DNA of 64,000 bases from Defluviitaleaceae bacterium. GTDB lineage: Bacteria > Bacillota > Clostridia > Lachnospirales > UBA5962. Of this stretch, positions 1 through 6,808 are shown piece by piece; the stretch's first letter is position 1; every line of letters begins with the position of its first letter. The notes below the pieces were generated by a model, which saw only the letters and a list, made by a program, of their open reading frames with translations, searched no databases and had not been told where the DNA came from. Both the position numbers and the translations under genes were made by a program. The stretch covers positions 19,519 through 83,518 of the forward strand of contig WRGD01000152.1 in NCBI GenBank assembly GCA_009787355.1, given 5' to 3'.

Positions 1-1
1 A

Positions 2-295
2 GAAAGGTGTAAGGCTTTAAATCCTGAACATAAAGTTTTAAGAGAAAAAAAATATGTATCAGAAATAGTAAAAAATATAGATACAATTATAAATAACGAT
101 TTTGAAAAACATAAAAACAAACTAGCGTTTAATATAAGTATTTTGAAAGCAATCTCACCATTAAATATTTTGTCCAAAGGCTATACAATCGTATATAAAG
201 ATGAAAAAATAGTTAAAAGTGCTGAAAATTTAAAAAAAGATGATGAAATAATAATAAAATTTGAAAATGAAGAGAAACATGCAAAAATAATTTAA
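2..295 (+). CDS. xseA: Exodeoxyribonuclease VII large subunit, C-terminal part (start lies before the window)
   Basis: The frame is open from the window edge to a TAA at 293-295, giving about 97 residues. The end contains the family's SPLNILSKGYTIV block, the usual 'NPL-x-x-L-x-R-GY' signature of XseA C-termini, followed by the small terminal beta segment (DDEIIIKFENEEKHAKI). XseA forms the catalytic scaffold of exonuclease VII and binds many XseB subunits to degrade single-stranded DNA. xseB begins 21 bases later, the standard arrangement, so the two are almost certainly co-transcribed. Only the 3' end is visible, so nothing can be said about the OB-fold or catalytic core. Confidence 0.9.
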   Translation, partial: ERCKALNPEHKVLREKKYVSEIVKNIDTIINNDFEKHKNKLAFNISILKAISPLNILSKGYTIVYKDEKIVKSAENLKKDDEIIIKFENEEKHAKII

Positions 296-315
296 ACATA
301 TAAAGGTCGTATAAA

Positions 316-543
316 ATGCCAAAAAAAATAAATTATGAACAATTTATAGAAAAATTAGAAGAAATAGTTAATAAATTAGAAAATCCAGATACATCTCTTG
401 AAGATTCTATAAACTTGTATAAAGAGGGAATAGACATAGCAAAATTTTGTAATGAAAAATTAGATAGTATGGAAGGTGAAATTAAAATTCTAAAAAAATC
501 TGTAGATGATATTTTTACAAAAGAGGACTGGGTAGAAAATTAG
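316..543 (+). CDS. xseB: Exodeoxyribonuclease VII small subunit
   Basis: 75 residues, the normal size for XseB. The sequence follows the family pattern: N-terminal NYEQFIEKLEEIVNKLE, then the short DTSLEDSINLYKEGI turn and helix, then a second helix with E-G-E-I. These form the two-helix hairpin that coats XseA. The stop codon TAG shares its final G with the GTG start of ispA, so translation is probably coupled. It lies between xseA and ispA as in most clostridia. The assignment is firm from sequence pattern and position. Confidence 0.95.
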   Translation: MPKKINYEQFIEKLEEIVNKLENPDTSLEDSINLYKEGIDIAKFCNEKLDSMEGEIKILKKSVDDIFTKEDWVEN

Positions 544-1394
544 TGGAAAAAAATTTTGAAAAATACAAAAACATAATCGATAAAAATTTAGAAAAATATG
601 TAAATATAAAATCAGATAAACTCAAAGATTCTGTTATATACTCTTTAACTAGTGAAGGCAAAAGAATTAGAGGAATTTTACTTTTACTTGTGTTTGAGAG
701 TATAACGAACAGTAGTGATTATAAAAATATTTTGCCATTTGCCGTATCGCTTGAAATGATTCATACTTATTCTTTAATACATGATGATTTGCCGAGCATG
801 GACAACGATGAATATAGAAGAGGAAAATCCTCTAATCATATTGTTTTTGGTGAAGATATAGCTATTTTGGCAGGAGATGCACTTTTAAATTTGGCATATG
901 AAAATATGGTAAATCACATATATAAATACCCTGCAAAACAAAATATAAAAGCTATGAGAATAATATCGAAAGCAGCAGGGCTTATGGTATCTGGTCAAGC
1001 ACTCGACATTACACATAATACTTTAAATGTAGATGGAAAAATTCTTTTTGACATACAAAAATATAAGACAGCATATCTAATACATTCAGCGTTATATACT
1101 GGTGCTATTCTTGCCACTAAAAACAAAAAAATCTTATCTGACTTTTATACCGCAGGGTTTTATATAGGTCTTTCTTTTCAAATAAAAGATGATTATAATG
1201 ATTATTTAGAGTATAAAAAATCTAGTAAAAAAACAAGTGATATAATAAACGACAAGGCAACTTATGTTTCTATTTTTGGCGAAAATAAAGCAAAGGAAGA
1301 TATACAAATTTTGAAATCTAAAATTTTGATTATTTTTAACAAATATAATTTTAAAAATAATAATTTGAGTGATTTTGTTGAATGGTTATTTTAG
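543..1394 (+). CDS. ispA: Polyprenyl (farnesyl/geranyl) diphosphate synthase
   Basis: 283 residues from a GTG start that overlaps the xseB stop. The first aspartate-rich motif DDLPSMD is at residues 81-87, with RRGKSSNH just after. The second motif reads KDDYND (near residue 215), a slightly divergent form of the usual DDxxD. The G-K-R-I-R-G substrate motif is at about 39-44. The enzyme condenses IPP with allylic diphosphates for isoprenoid carriers. The last codons (DFVEWLF, stop TAG) lie inside a 40-bp sequence repeated at 4752-4791. The ancestral downstream gene was therefore probably the DUF212 gene now at 4796. The dxs gene often found nearby is absent. It is slightly shorter than many homologues but looks intact. 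Confidence 0.93.
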   Translation: MEKNFEKYKNIIDKNLEKYVNIKSDKLKDSVIYSLTSEGKRIRGILLLLVFESITNSSDYKNILPFAVSLEMIHTYSLIHDDLPSMDNDEYRRGKSSNHIVFGEDIAILAGDALLNLAYENMVNHIYKYPAKQNIKAMRIISKAAGLMVSGQALDITHNTLNVDGKILFDIQKYKTAYLIHSALYTGAILATKNKKILSDFYTAGFYIGLSFQIKDDYNDYLEYKKSSKKTSDIINDKATYVSIFGENKAKEDIQILKSKILIIFNKYNFKNNNLSDFVEWLF

Positions 1395-1409
1395 TTAAGG
1401 ATATAATAA
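1370..1409 (+). repeat. 40-bp direct repeat, left copy (end of ispA and old intergenic ribosome site)
   Basis: Identical base for base to 4752-4791; a near match extends it left to 1361 with two differences. It covers the last eight codons and stop of ispA, followed by AAGGATATAATAA, which at the right copy is the ribosome site of the DUF212 gene. The stretch 1410-4751 therefore sits between two copies of what was once a single junction. This resembles an attachment-site or target duplication around an inserted cassette. No integrase is encoded inside. Confidence 0.9.
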
Positions 1410-1413
1410 CACA

Positions 1414-1452
1414 AAAACTCAACACCGTATTATATCTTAGGTGTTGGGTTTT
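1414..1452. terminator. Bidirectional hairpin terminator between ispA and the C39 gene
   Basis: AAAACTCAACACC (1414-1426) pairs with GGTGTTGGGTTTT (1440-1452) over 13 positions with one T-G wobble. The A-rich 5' arm and T-rich 3' arm let it work on both strands. It ends ispA transcription and also closes the convergent peptide/ABC operon whose last gene stops at 1472. It lies just inside the left repeat, so it belongs to the inserted cassette. Confidence 0.7.
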
Positions 1453-1471
1453 GAATTAAGTTTTGCAAGTA

Positions 1472-1840
1472 TTAGAATATTGGAGTTACTTTTATAATTC
1501 CATATCCCGGGTCTGATACTATAATTTTATTTTTGGTTATGCTGTGTATCACAATATAATGTTCTAATCTATTATCTACAACAACATGAGCAATGCAGGG
1601 TAATGGAAAATGTAAATAAAAAGCCTCTTTAGTAACTTTTACAGCTTTTACTACAAATCCAAAAAATTCTAATGTTTTGATTATATCTTTTGCAGTTGTG
1701 CCTTCTTTACTTATATTTGTTATTTCTCGTATTTTTGAAATATCAATATTTATACCATTTTGTTTTAATACTGTTGATATACAAGCTATGGCACAGTCAT
1801 TTTCATTTTCTTGTAATACGGTATGATATTTTTTAAACAT
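1472..1840 (-). CDS. Standalone C39-family cysteine peptidase (double-glycine leader processing)
   Basis: 122 residues that match only the peptidase domain normally fused to the N-terminus of bacteriocin ABC exporters. The motif Q10..NDCAIACI carries the oxyanion Gln and nucleophile Cys16, HYIVIHSI carries the catalytic His (about 94), and the VSDPGYG block carries the Asp. The protein ends right after this domain, with no membrane or ATPase part. Its partner is probably the separate ABC system encoded just upstream, and its likely substrate the GG-leader peptide at 4288-4419. It is the last gene of the cassette operon, 1 base after the permease. It could be a truncated exporter, but all catalytic residues are present, so a free processing peptidase is more likely. 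Confidence 0.85.
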   Translation of the reverse strand: MFKKYHTVLQENENDCAIACISTVLKQNGINIDISKIREITNISKEGTTAKDIIKTLEFFGFVVKAVKVTKEAFYLHFPLPCIAHVVVDNRLEHYIVIHSITKNKIIVSDPGYGIIKVTPIF

Positions 1841-1841
1841 A

Positions 1842-2555
1842 TTAAAAGTCCCTTTTGTTATAAATTTTCAATGATAAGAATAATGATATTAAAAAAGGTA
1901 TAGTTAAAAATAAAACAAATAATAATATTGTAATTATTATTTGTGTAACAAAGCTACTAACATTTAAAAATAACAATTCTACAAAATTTATTAAACTATA
2001 TAAAGGTACAGTAGAAATATCGTTTTCATTTGTAGGTCTAAGGGCGAAAATAACAATAAGCATTACAACAGAAGGTATTAAAGAATTTAATAACATTAAC
2101 TTTTTAAATCCAAATTTAAAAAATAATGGAAATTCAATAATACTTATAATCATAGAAATAAAAGAAGCAAACATTGTTACAGCTACTATTTCTACTATAC
2201 TTACACCATGGTTTAAAATATTTCTTACAATTACAGCAAACAAAAAGTATGTAATACTAGCTAAAATTGAAAATATAATTAAAAAAATATATCTACCAAA
2301 AACAATAGTTTTTCTTTCTATACAAAGCATTGCATATAACTTATCAAGTCCATTTTTATCACCAGCAGAAAAAGGAAGAGAAGCAAGTCTAGAACCTGTT
2401 GTAACAACTCCTATAGAAGCTCCCAAAATCCCCGCAAAATTATAACCCATTGCTAAAAACACCATAAAAACAATACCACCAACAGCTACCACTCTTGGAC
2501 TTATAGCAAAAAAATCTGACTTTATAAATCTAATTATCTTTTTCGTATTTGACAT
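1842..2555 (-). CDS. ABC-2 type permease of the peptide cassette (copy 1)
   Basis: 237 residues with about six hydrophobic segments and no catalytic motif. It is a clear sister of the 237-aa protein at 3435-4148: both begin near FI-S-DF-A, share KNGLD-LYAMLCIERKT and GRY, and end in L-SLKIYN-DF. It starts 1 base after the ATPase stop, so the two are translationally linked. The two permeases probably form a heterodimer with the ATPase to move the cassette peptide or to confer immunity. The family resembles bacitracin/lantibiotic-immunity type ABC-2 permeases, but I cannot name the subfamily. Confidence 0.75.
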   Translation of the reverse strand: MSNTKKIIRFIKSDFFAISPRVVAVGGIVFMVFLAMGYNFAGILGASIGVVTTGSRLASLPFSAGDKNGLDKLYAMLCIERKTIVFGRYIFLIIFSILASITYFLFAVIVRNILNHGVSIVEIVAVTMFASFISMIISIIEFPLFFKFGFKKLMLLNSLIPSVVMLIVIFALRPTNENDISTVPLYSLINFVELLFLNVSSFVTQIIITILLFVLFLTIPFLISLFLSLKIYNKRDF

Positions 2556-2556
2556 A

Positions 2557-3405
2557 TTAAATCACCGTATTTTGTTCATTGTTAAAGCAAATTGCTAAAT
2601 CACTCAAATTTGCGTTTGAAATATCTAGACCATTTGCAATTTTACTTAAATTTTCTTTGTGTATAATAGCTTTAAATCTATCCGAATATCGTTTAGAACC
2701 TATAATAATATTTAAAAAGTCGCCTGTTATTTTGTCTAAACTACCTTCAATATTCAAATAATTTGTAAGTAGTGATTCTTTAGTATCTGATATAACTATA
2801 CTACCATTTGCAATATATGTAACATCATTCGCTATTTTTTCTATATCTTCTACTATATGTGTAGAAAACAATACACTACGTCCTCCTATTTTCACATAAT
2901 CTAATAGTAAATTACATATCTCATCTCTTGCGGTTATATCTAACCCACTTGTTGGTTCGTCTAGTATTAATATTTTTGCATTGTGAGAGAGAGCAACAGC
3001 AAGCATTAGTTTTACACTCATACCACGGCTTAATTCTTTTACTTTTTTACTCTTGTCTATGCTAAATTGTTTTAATAAATTATCAAAACGAGAGGCATCC
3101 CAATTTTCATGGTAAGGTTTTACAAATTTCTCAACTCCTGATACTTTCCAACGTTCTTCATATACTACAAAATCCATAACAGAACCTACATCAGAATTGA
3201 TGTATTTTGTATCATTTCCAAAAAATTTTATAGTACCAGAATCGTATTTACTTATACCAAGTATAGATTTTAAAAGTGTTGTTTTTCCAGCACCATTTGG
3301 TCCTACAAAACCCATTATAGTATTTTTAGGAATTGTCATATTTATATTTTTTATACTGAAATTTTTGTATGATTTTGTTAAATTAATTATTTCTAATGTG
3401 TTCAT
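2557..3405 (-). CDS. ABC transporter ATP-binding protein of the peptide cassette
   Basis: 282 residues. Walker A is GPNGAGKTT (about residues 35-43). The signature is LSRGMSVKLMLA, close to the YtrB/BcrA style of immunity or export ATPases rather than the canonical LSGGQ. Walker B is ILILDEPTSGLD, and the H-loop is FSTHIVED. A roughly 70-residue C-terminal extension follows, as in drug/bacteriocin-resistance ATPases. It lies between the two sister permeases, so one transporter is likely. It may export the matured peptide, or protect the producer, with the C39 protein trimming the leader. Co-direction and 1- and 29-base gaps support a single operon. Confidence 0.88.
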   Translation of the reverse strand: MNTLEIINLTKSYKNFSIKNINMTIPKNTIMGFVGPNGAGKTTLLKSILGISKYDSGTIKFFGNDTKYINSDVGSVMDFVVYEERWKVSGVEKFVKPYHENWDASRFDNLLKQFSIDKSKKVKELSRGMSVKLMLAVALSHNAKILILDEPTSGLDITARDEICNLLLDYVKIGGRSVLFSTHIVEDIEKIANDVTYIANGSIVISDTKESLLTNYLNIEGSLDKITGDFLNIIIGSKRYSDRFKAIIHKENLSKIANGLDISNANLSDLAICFNNEQNTVI

Positions 3406-3434
3406 AAAATTTCCTTTATAAAATTTTTAAATTT

Positions 3435-4148
3435 TCAAAAATCTTTATTGTTGTAAATTTTTAAGGATAATAGAAAAGATAAAATTAATGAAATAAGCCA
3501 GAACGTAATAAATATTAAGTCTGGTAATAAAATATTTATAAACAGTGTATTTTGATTATTTGTATATTCCAAAAAGTTTACAAATCTATATATAGGTGTT
3601 GGAGAGCTATCATCTATAGACCTAATAAAAAGCATTATAAATAGAACTAATAATGATGGTACTGCAGAAGTATATCGCTTTAGCTTATATCCTCCAAATT
3701 TAAAGCTTAATGGAAAGTGTAGTATATTTATTGTCGTTGATGCAAAAAAGCATACAAAGGTTATTATTGTTATTTCAATTGTACTTACATCATAATTAAA
3801 AAGTTTTTGCATTATTGTAGCGAATAAAAAATATATTATGCTAGATATTAAAGACAATAAAACAAAAAAGGTATATCTACCTAAAACAACAGTTTTGCGT
3901 TCGATACATAACATTGCGTATAATCTATCTAAACCGTTTTTACCTTCTCCAGCTTCAAAAGCAATATTAGGTAAAGCAGCTCCTATATTTATTATGCCCA
4001 TAGATACACCTAAAACGCCTCCAAAATAATATCCAAAAATGCTTACAATCATAACAAAAGCAAAAATACCACCTTTAAAAAATAATTTTGGCATTACAGC
4101 TAAAAAATCAGAGTGTATAAATTTAATTAAATCTCGGCTATTTGTCAT
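3435..4148 (-). CDS. ABC-2 type permease of the peptide cassette (copy 2)
   Basis: 237 residues, several strongly hydrophobic helices, paralogous to the 1842-2555 product and identical in length. It is the first transporter gene after the GG-leader peptide gene, with a 139-base gap holding a hairpin (4223-4262) that may reduce transporter transcription relative to the peptide. No soluble domain is visible. Its probable role is half of the membrane channel for the peptide, paired with copy 1. Two similar permeases flanking one ATPase suggest an old tandem duplication inside the cassette. Confidence 0.75.
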   Translation of the reverse strand: MTNSRDLIKFIHSDFLAVMPKLFFKGGIFAFVMIVSIFGYYFGGVLGVSMGIINIGAALPNIAFEAGEGKNGLDRLYAMLCIERKTVVLGRYTFFVLLSLISSIIYFLFATIMQKLFNYDVSTIEITIITFVCFFASTTINILHFPLSFKFGGYKLKRYTSAVPSLLVLFIMLFIRSIDDSSPTPIYRFVNFLEYTNNQNTLFINILLPDLIFITFWLISLILSFLLSLKIYNNKDF

Positions 4149-4222
4149 TTTTAAACCACTTTTCTAATTTATTATCAAAATATTTAATTACAAGTAAATG
4201 ATAAAAAATATTTCAAAAGACA

Positions 4223-4262
4223 TTACCTTAAATACCTGATATATTTATAGTATTTAAGGTAA
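4223..4262 (-). terminator. Hairpin between the leader-peptide gene and its transporter genes
   Basis: TTACCTTAAATAC (4223-4235) pairs with GTATTTAAGGTAA (4250-4262), a perfect 13-bp stem with a 14-base loop. It sits 25 bases after the peptide stop. Bacteriocin operons commonly carry such an element, so that peptide mRNA exceeds transporter mRNA. The following bases are only moderately T-rich on the - strand, so it may be a partial terminator or an mRNA-stabilising stem. Confidence 0.55.
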
Positions 4263-4287
4263 CATTTTTAGATTAAATTACGAAAAA

Positions 4288-4419
4288 CTACATAAGATTC
4301 CAAACGGTATAAAGAGCGTATGCAGCACAAACAGCTATGTCGAACCAACCACCTGTAATTTCTTCAGTTTCTGCTTCTGTCAACTCTGTAAAACCGTCTA
4401 AATTTAATATATCTTCCAT
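4288..4419 (-). CDS. Double-glycine-leader peptide (putative bacteriocin or signal precursor), 43 aa
   Basis: The ATG at 4419 is preceded by AAGGA eight bases upstream. The product begins MEDILNLDGFTELTE and reaches ETEEITGG: an acidic 24-residue leader with hydrophobic residues spaced as in class II bacteriocin leaders and a Gly-Gly cleavage site. The predicted core is WFDIAVCAAYALYTVWNLM: 19 residues, very hydrophobic, aromatic-rich, with one Cys and no net positive charge. A C39 peptidase and an ABC system follow in the same operon. The core is short for a class II bacteriocin and lacks YGNGV or a pair of Cys. It could instead be a membrane-active peptide, a communication peptide, or a substrate for modification, although no modifying enzyme is seen nearby. 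Confidence 0.82.
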   Translation of the reverse strand: MEDILNLDGFTELTEAETEEITGGWFDIAVCAAYALYTVWNLM

Positions 4420-4537
4420 ATTTATTATCCTTGTCTGTATAAGATAAATTTTTTATTGCCAAATAACATTTACTATGTAATTTAGATTTAAAGTTTCGTT
4501 TTTCTTTCTTCATAAGTAAATATTAGTTGATAATTAC

Positions 4538-4566
4538 TTTATAACAAATAAAATTGCATTTTTCAA
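4538..4566 (-). promoter_or_regulatory. Sigma-A type promoter of the leader-peptide operon
   Basis: On the - strand the -35 TTGAAA (4561-4566) and -10 TATAAA (4538-4543) are separated by exactly 17 bases. It would leave an untranslated leader of roughly 110 bases before the peptide ATG at 4419. No clear operator repeat is visible there. Confidence 0.55.
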
Positions 4567-4636
4567 TACAGTTTAGCGGTTTTTATGCAGGTAATTTCTG
4601 TTAATTTGCGTTGTACCTCAACGCATATATTTTGAC

Positions 4637-4664
4637 TTGAATTAATTCTGAAAAATGTTATAAT
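4637..4664 (+). promoter_or_regulatory. Possible promoter reading into the DUF212-tlyA-nadK-recN genes
   Basis: TTGAAT (4637-4642) and a perfect TATAAT (4659-4664) with a 16-base spacer on the + strand, about 130 bases before the DUF212 ATG. If real, it restores expression of the downstream genes cut off from ispA by the inserted cassette and its terminator. Confidence 0.5.
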
Positions 4665-4751
4665 TTCTTAAATATGTTCACGAGAAACAATAATAAAAAG
4701 TGAATAAAATAACATAAAGAAAACATATATTTTCTTTAGTTTTAATTTAAA

Positions 4752-4791
4752 TGATTTTGTTGAATGGTTATTTTAGTTAAGGATATAATAA
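4752..4791 (+). repeat. 40-bp direct repeat, right copy (orphan ispA tail plus DUF212 ribosome site)
   Basis: Exact copy of 1370-1409. It contains the terminal ispA codons and TAG without the rest of the gene, so it is a genomic scar. It ends 4 bases before the ATG of the DUF212 gene, and its AAGGA (about 4779-4783) serves as that gene's ribosome site. This shows that ispA and the DUF212 gene were adjacent before the 3.3-kb cassette arrived. Confidence 0.9.
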
Positions 4792-4795
4792 ATAA

Positions 4796-5227
4796 ATGAA
4801 TGGAATTTTAAAAAATGATATATTAATTTCTGCTATAATAGCTTGGTTTATAGCACAACTTATAAAACTTATTATAAGTATATTACATCACAAAAAATTT
4901 GATATGAGTCTTCTTGTTAGTTCTGGTGGTATGCCAAGTTCTCACACTTCACTTACTGTATCTATGGCAACAAAAATAGGAATAATAGAGGGTTTTAGCT
5001 CTACTTTTTTTGCTATTGCTGCTGTTTTTTGTATGGTTGTTATGTACGATGCAATGGGAGTAAGAAGGCAAGCAGGAAAACACGCACAAATACTTAATAT
5101 TCTTATACTTAATAATCTTGCACAAAATATTAAAGATTTTGGAAAATTAAAAGAACTTGTTGGTCATAGACCTATAGAAGTTTTTTTTGGTATGGTCTTA
5201 GGCATTACAGTTGCTTTTTTATTTTGA
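4796..5227 (+). CDS. Divergent PAP2-family membrane protein (DUF212, YuiD-like)
   Basis: 143 residues with about four membrane segments. The family signature SSGGMPSSHTSLT (about residues 42-54) is followed by the YDAMGVRRQAGKHA block and a C-terminal LVGHRPIEVFFG-G. These are the acid-phosphatase/PAP2-like residues, with SSH and GHR motifs on the membrane face. The substrate is unknown; a lipid or isoprenoid phosphate would fit its old position beside ispA, but that is inference. The ATG is chosen by the AAGGA contributed by the 40-bp repeat. Stop TGA. Confidence 0.9.
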   Translation: MNGILKNDILISAIIAWFIAQLIKLIISILHHKKFDMSLLVSSGGMPSSHTSLTVSMATKIGIIEGFSSTFFAIAAVFCMVVMYDAMGVRRQAGKHAQILNILILNNLAQNIKDFGKLKELVGHRPIEVFFGMVLGITVAFLF

Positions 5228-5251
5228 TTGTTATGTTAGGGGATTGTAATA

Positions 5252-5977
5252 ATGGAACGTTTTGATGTATTATTATCAAAAGAAATAAATATTTCTCGTG
5301 AAAAAGCAAAAGAGTTAATAATTTCGGGAAGAGTAAATTTAGATGGAACAGTATTAAAAAAGCCAAGTAAACTTTTAAATAGTCTTGGAAAAGTGTATAT
5401 ATCAGAATTAAATACGAAATATGTTAGTCGTGGTGGATACAAATTAGAGCAAGCTATAAAGAATTTCAAAATAGATGTAAAAGATAAAATATGTTTAGAT
5501 ATAGGTGCCAGTACAGGAGGTTTTACAGATTGTTTACTTAAACATAATGCAAAGTTAGTTTATGGAATAGATGTTGGTACTAATCAGTTAAATAAGGAAC
5601 TTTTGAATAATAAAAGGGTTATTAGCATGGAAAATACTAATATAAGAAATTTAGATATAGTATCGAAGTTACCTAAATTTGATATTGTAGTAGTAGATGT
5701 TTCTTTTATATCTATATCTTTAGTTCTACCTATTATTTATAAACTATTGCTTCAAAATGGAATATGTATATCGCTTATAAAACCACAGTTTGAAGTTGGT
5801 AAAAAATTTTTAAACAAAAAAGGTGTTGTAAATGACAAAAAAGCAATTGATACTTGTTTGAAAAATATATATATCATTGCTAGTTCACTAAATTTTAATG
5901 TTAGTATACCGATAGAATCAAGTCTTCTTGGCAAAAATGGAAACAAAGAATATTTTTATAAATTAGAAAAAAGGTAA
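5252..5977 (+). CDS. tlyA: TlyA-family rRNA 2'-O-methyltransferase / putative hemolysin
   Basis: 241 residues in two parts. An N-terminal S4 RNA-binding domain (about 1-60) carries SREKAKELIISGRVNLDG. A FtsJ-like methyltransferase follows, with KICLDIGASTGGFTD (SAM site, about 73-87), YGIDVGTNQL, DVSFIS and LIKPQFEVG. It uses the K-D-K-E style residues of 2'-O-ribose methyltransferases. Actinobacterial TlyA modifies 16S and 23S rRNA; here the exact target is inferred. It starts 24 bases after the DUF212 stop and ends 4 bases before nadK, so it belongs to one transcription unit. It is shorter than many homologues (about 270 aa) but complete in motifs. Confidence 0.9.
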   Translation: MERFDVLLSKEINISREKAKELIISGRVNLDGTVLKKPSKLLNSLGKVYISELNTKYVSRGGYKLEQAIKNFKIDVKDKICLDIGASTGGFTDCLLKHNAKLVYGIDVGTNQLNKELLNNKRVISMENTNIRNLDIVSKLPKFDIVVVDVSFISISLVLPIIYKLLLQNGICISLIKPQFEVGKKFLNKKGVVNDKKAIDTCLKNIYIIASSLNFNVSIPIESSLLGKNGNKEYFYKLEKR

Positions 5978-5981
5978 CAAA

Positions 5982-6797
5982 ATGTTTAACATTGGGATAT
6001 TTCCGAACACAACTAGAGATATAAATTTAGAATATACAAGAAATTTAATATCTTGGCTTATTATTAATAAATGTAATATTTATGTAACAGAATGTAATCA
6101 AGATTTAGAAAATGTAGTATTCACAACTATAGATATTATTTGTAAAAAATGCGATTTTGTTATTTTTTTGGGTGGAGATGGTACAATACTTCAAAAAGCC
6201 CCCATATGTGCAAAGTTTAATATACCTCTTATCGGTATAAATTTGGGTTCTGTTGGATATCTTACAGATGTCGATAAAGAAGATGGTACTTTAGCTATAG
6301 GTAAAGTTTTACAAAAAAATTATAGAATAGAAAAAAGGATGTTGATAGAAACAAAGGTAAAAGGAGAGACTAAAACAGCTCTAAATGATATATGTATAAC
6401 AAAAAAGGACCAAACAAAATTAATTACACTAACAATAAAAGTTAATGGAGAATACATAGATACTTATAGAGGAGATGGTATTATAGTTAGCACTCCAACG
6501 GGTTCTACTGCCTATAATTTAGCAGCAGGTGGACCAATTGTAAAGCCAGATATTTGTGCCATTATAGTAACTCCTATTTGTCCTTATAAAATATATTCAA
6601 GACCTTTGGTATTATCTGGTGATGATATTGTAACAATATCATCTAATGATTACTTTTGTACTTCTGTTTCTGTAGATGGATATATGGATAATTTGACAGA
6701 AGAAATAACAATAAAAAAATCGATAAATAAAGCCAGTATAATACGAACACATAAACAAAATTTTTACGACGTATTAAGAAAAAAGTTTTTCATCTAG
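5982..6797 (+). CDS. nadK: NAD kinase
   Basis: 271 residues. FLGGDGTILQKAP carries the GGDGT catalytic motif (about residues 62-66), followed by NLGSVGYLTDVD, and later DGIIVSTPTGSTAYNLAAGGPIV, the diagnostic substrate-binding block. It phosphorylates NAD to NADP. The ATG at 5982 follows an AAAAGG site at the end of tlyA. recN begins 11 bases after its stop. The argR gene that usually separates nadK and recN in clostridia is not present. Confidence 0.96.
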   Translation: MFNIGIFPNTTRDINLEYTRNLISWLIINKCNIYVTECNQDLENVVFTTIDIICKKCDFVIFLGGDGTILQKAPICAKFNIPLIGINLGSVGYLTDVDKEDGTLAIGKVLQKNYRIEKRMLIETKVKGETKTALNDICITKKDQTKLITLTIKVNGEYIDTYRGDGIIVSTPTGSTAYNLAAGGPIVKPDICAIIVTPICPYKIYSRPLVLSGDDIVTISSNDYFCTSVSVDGYMDNLTEEITIKKSINKASIIRTHKQNFYDVLRKKFFI

Positions 6798-6808
6798 GAG
6801 TATCGATT

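Noticed and set aside
1370..4791. Simple transposon
   Set aside because: No transposase and no terminal inverted repeats were seen; a 40-bp duplication is too long for usual insertion-sequence target duplications.
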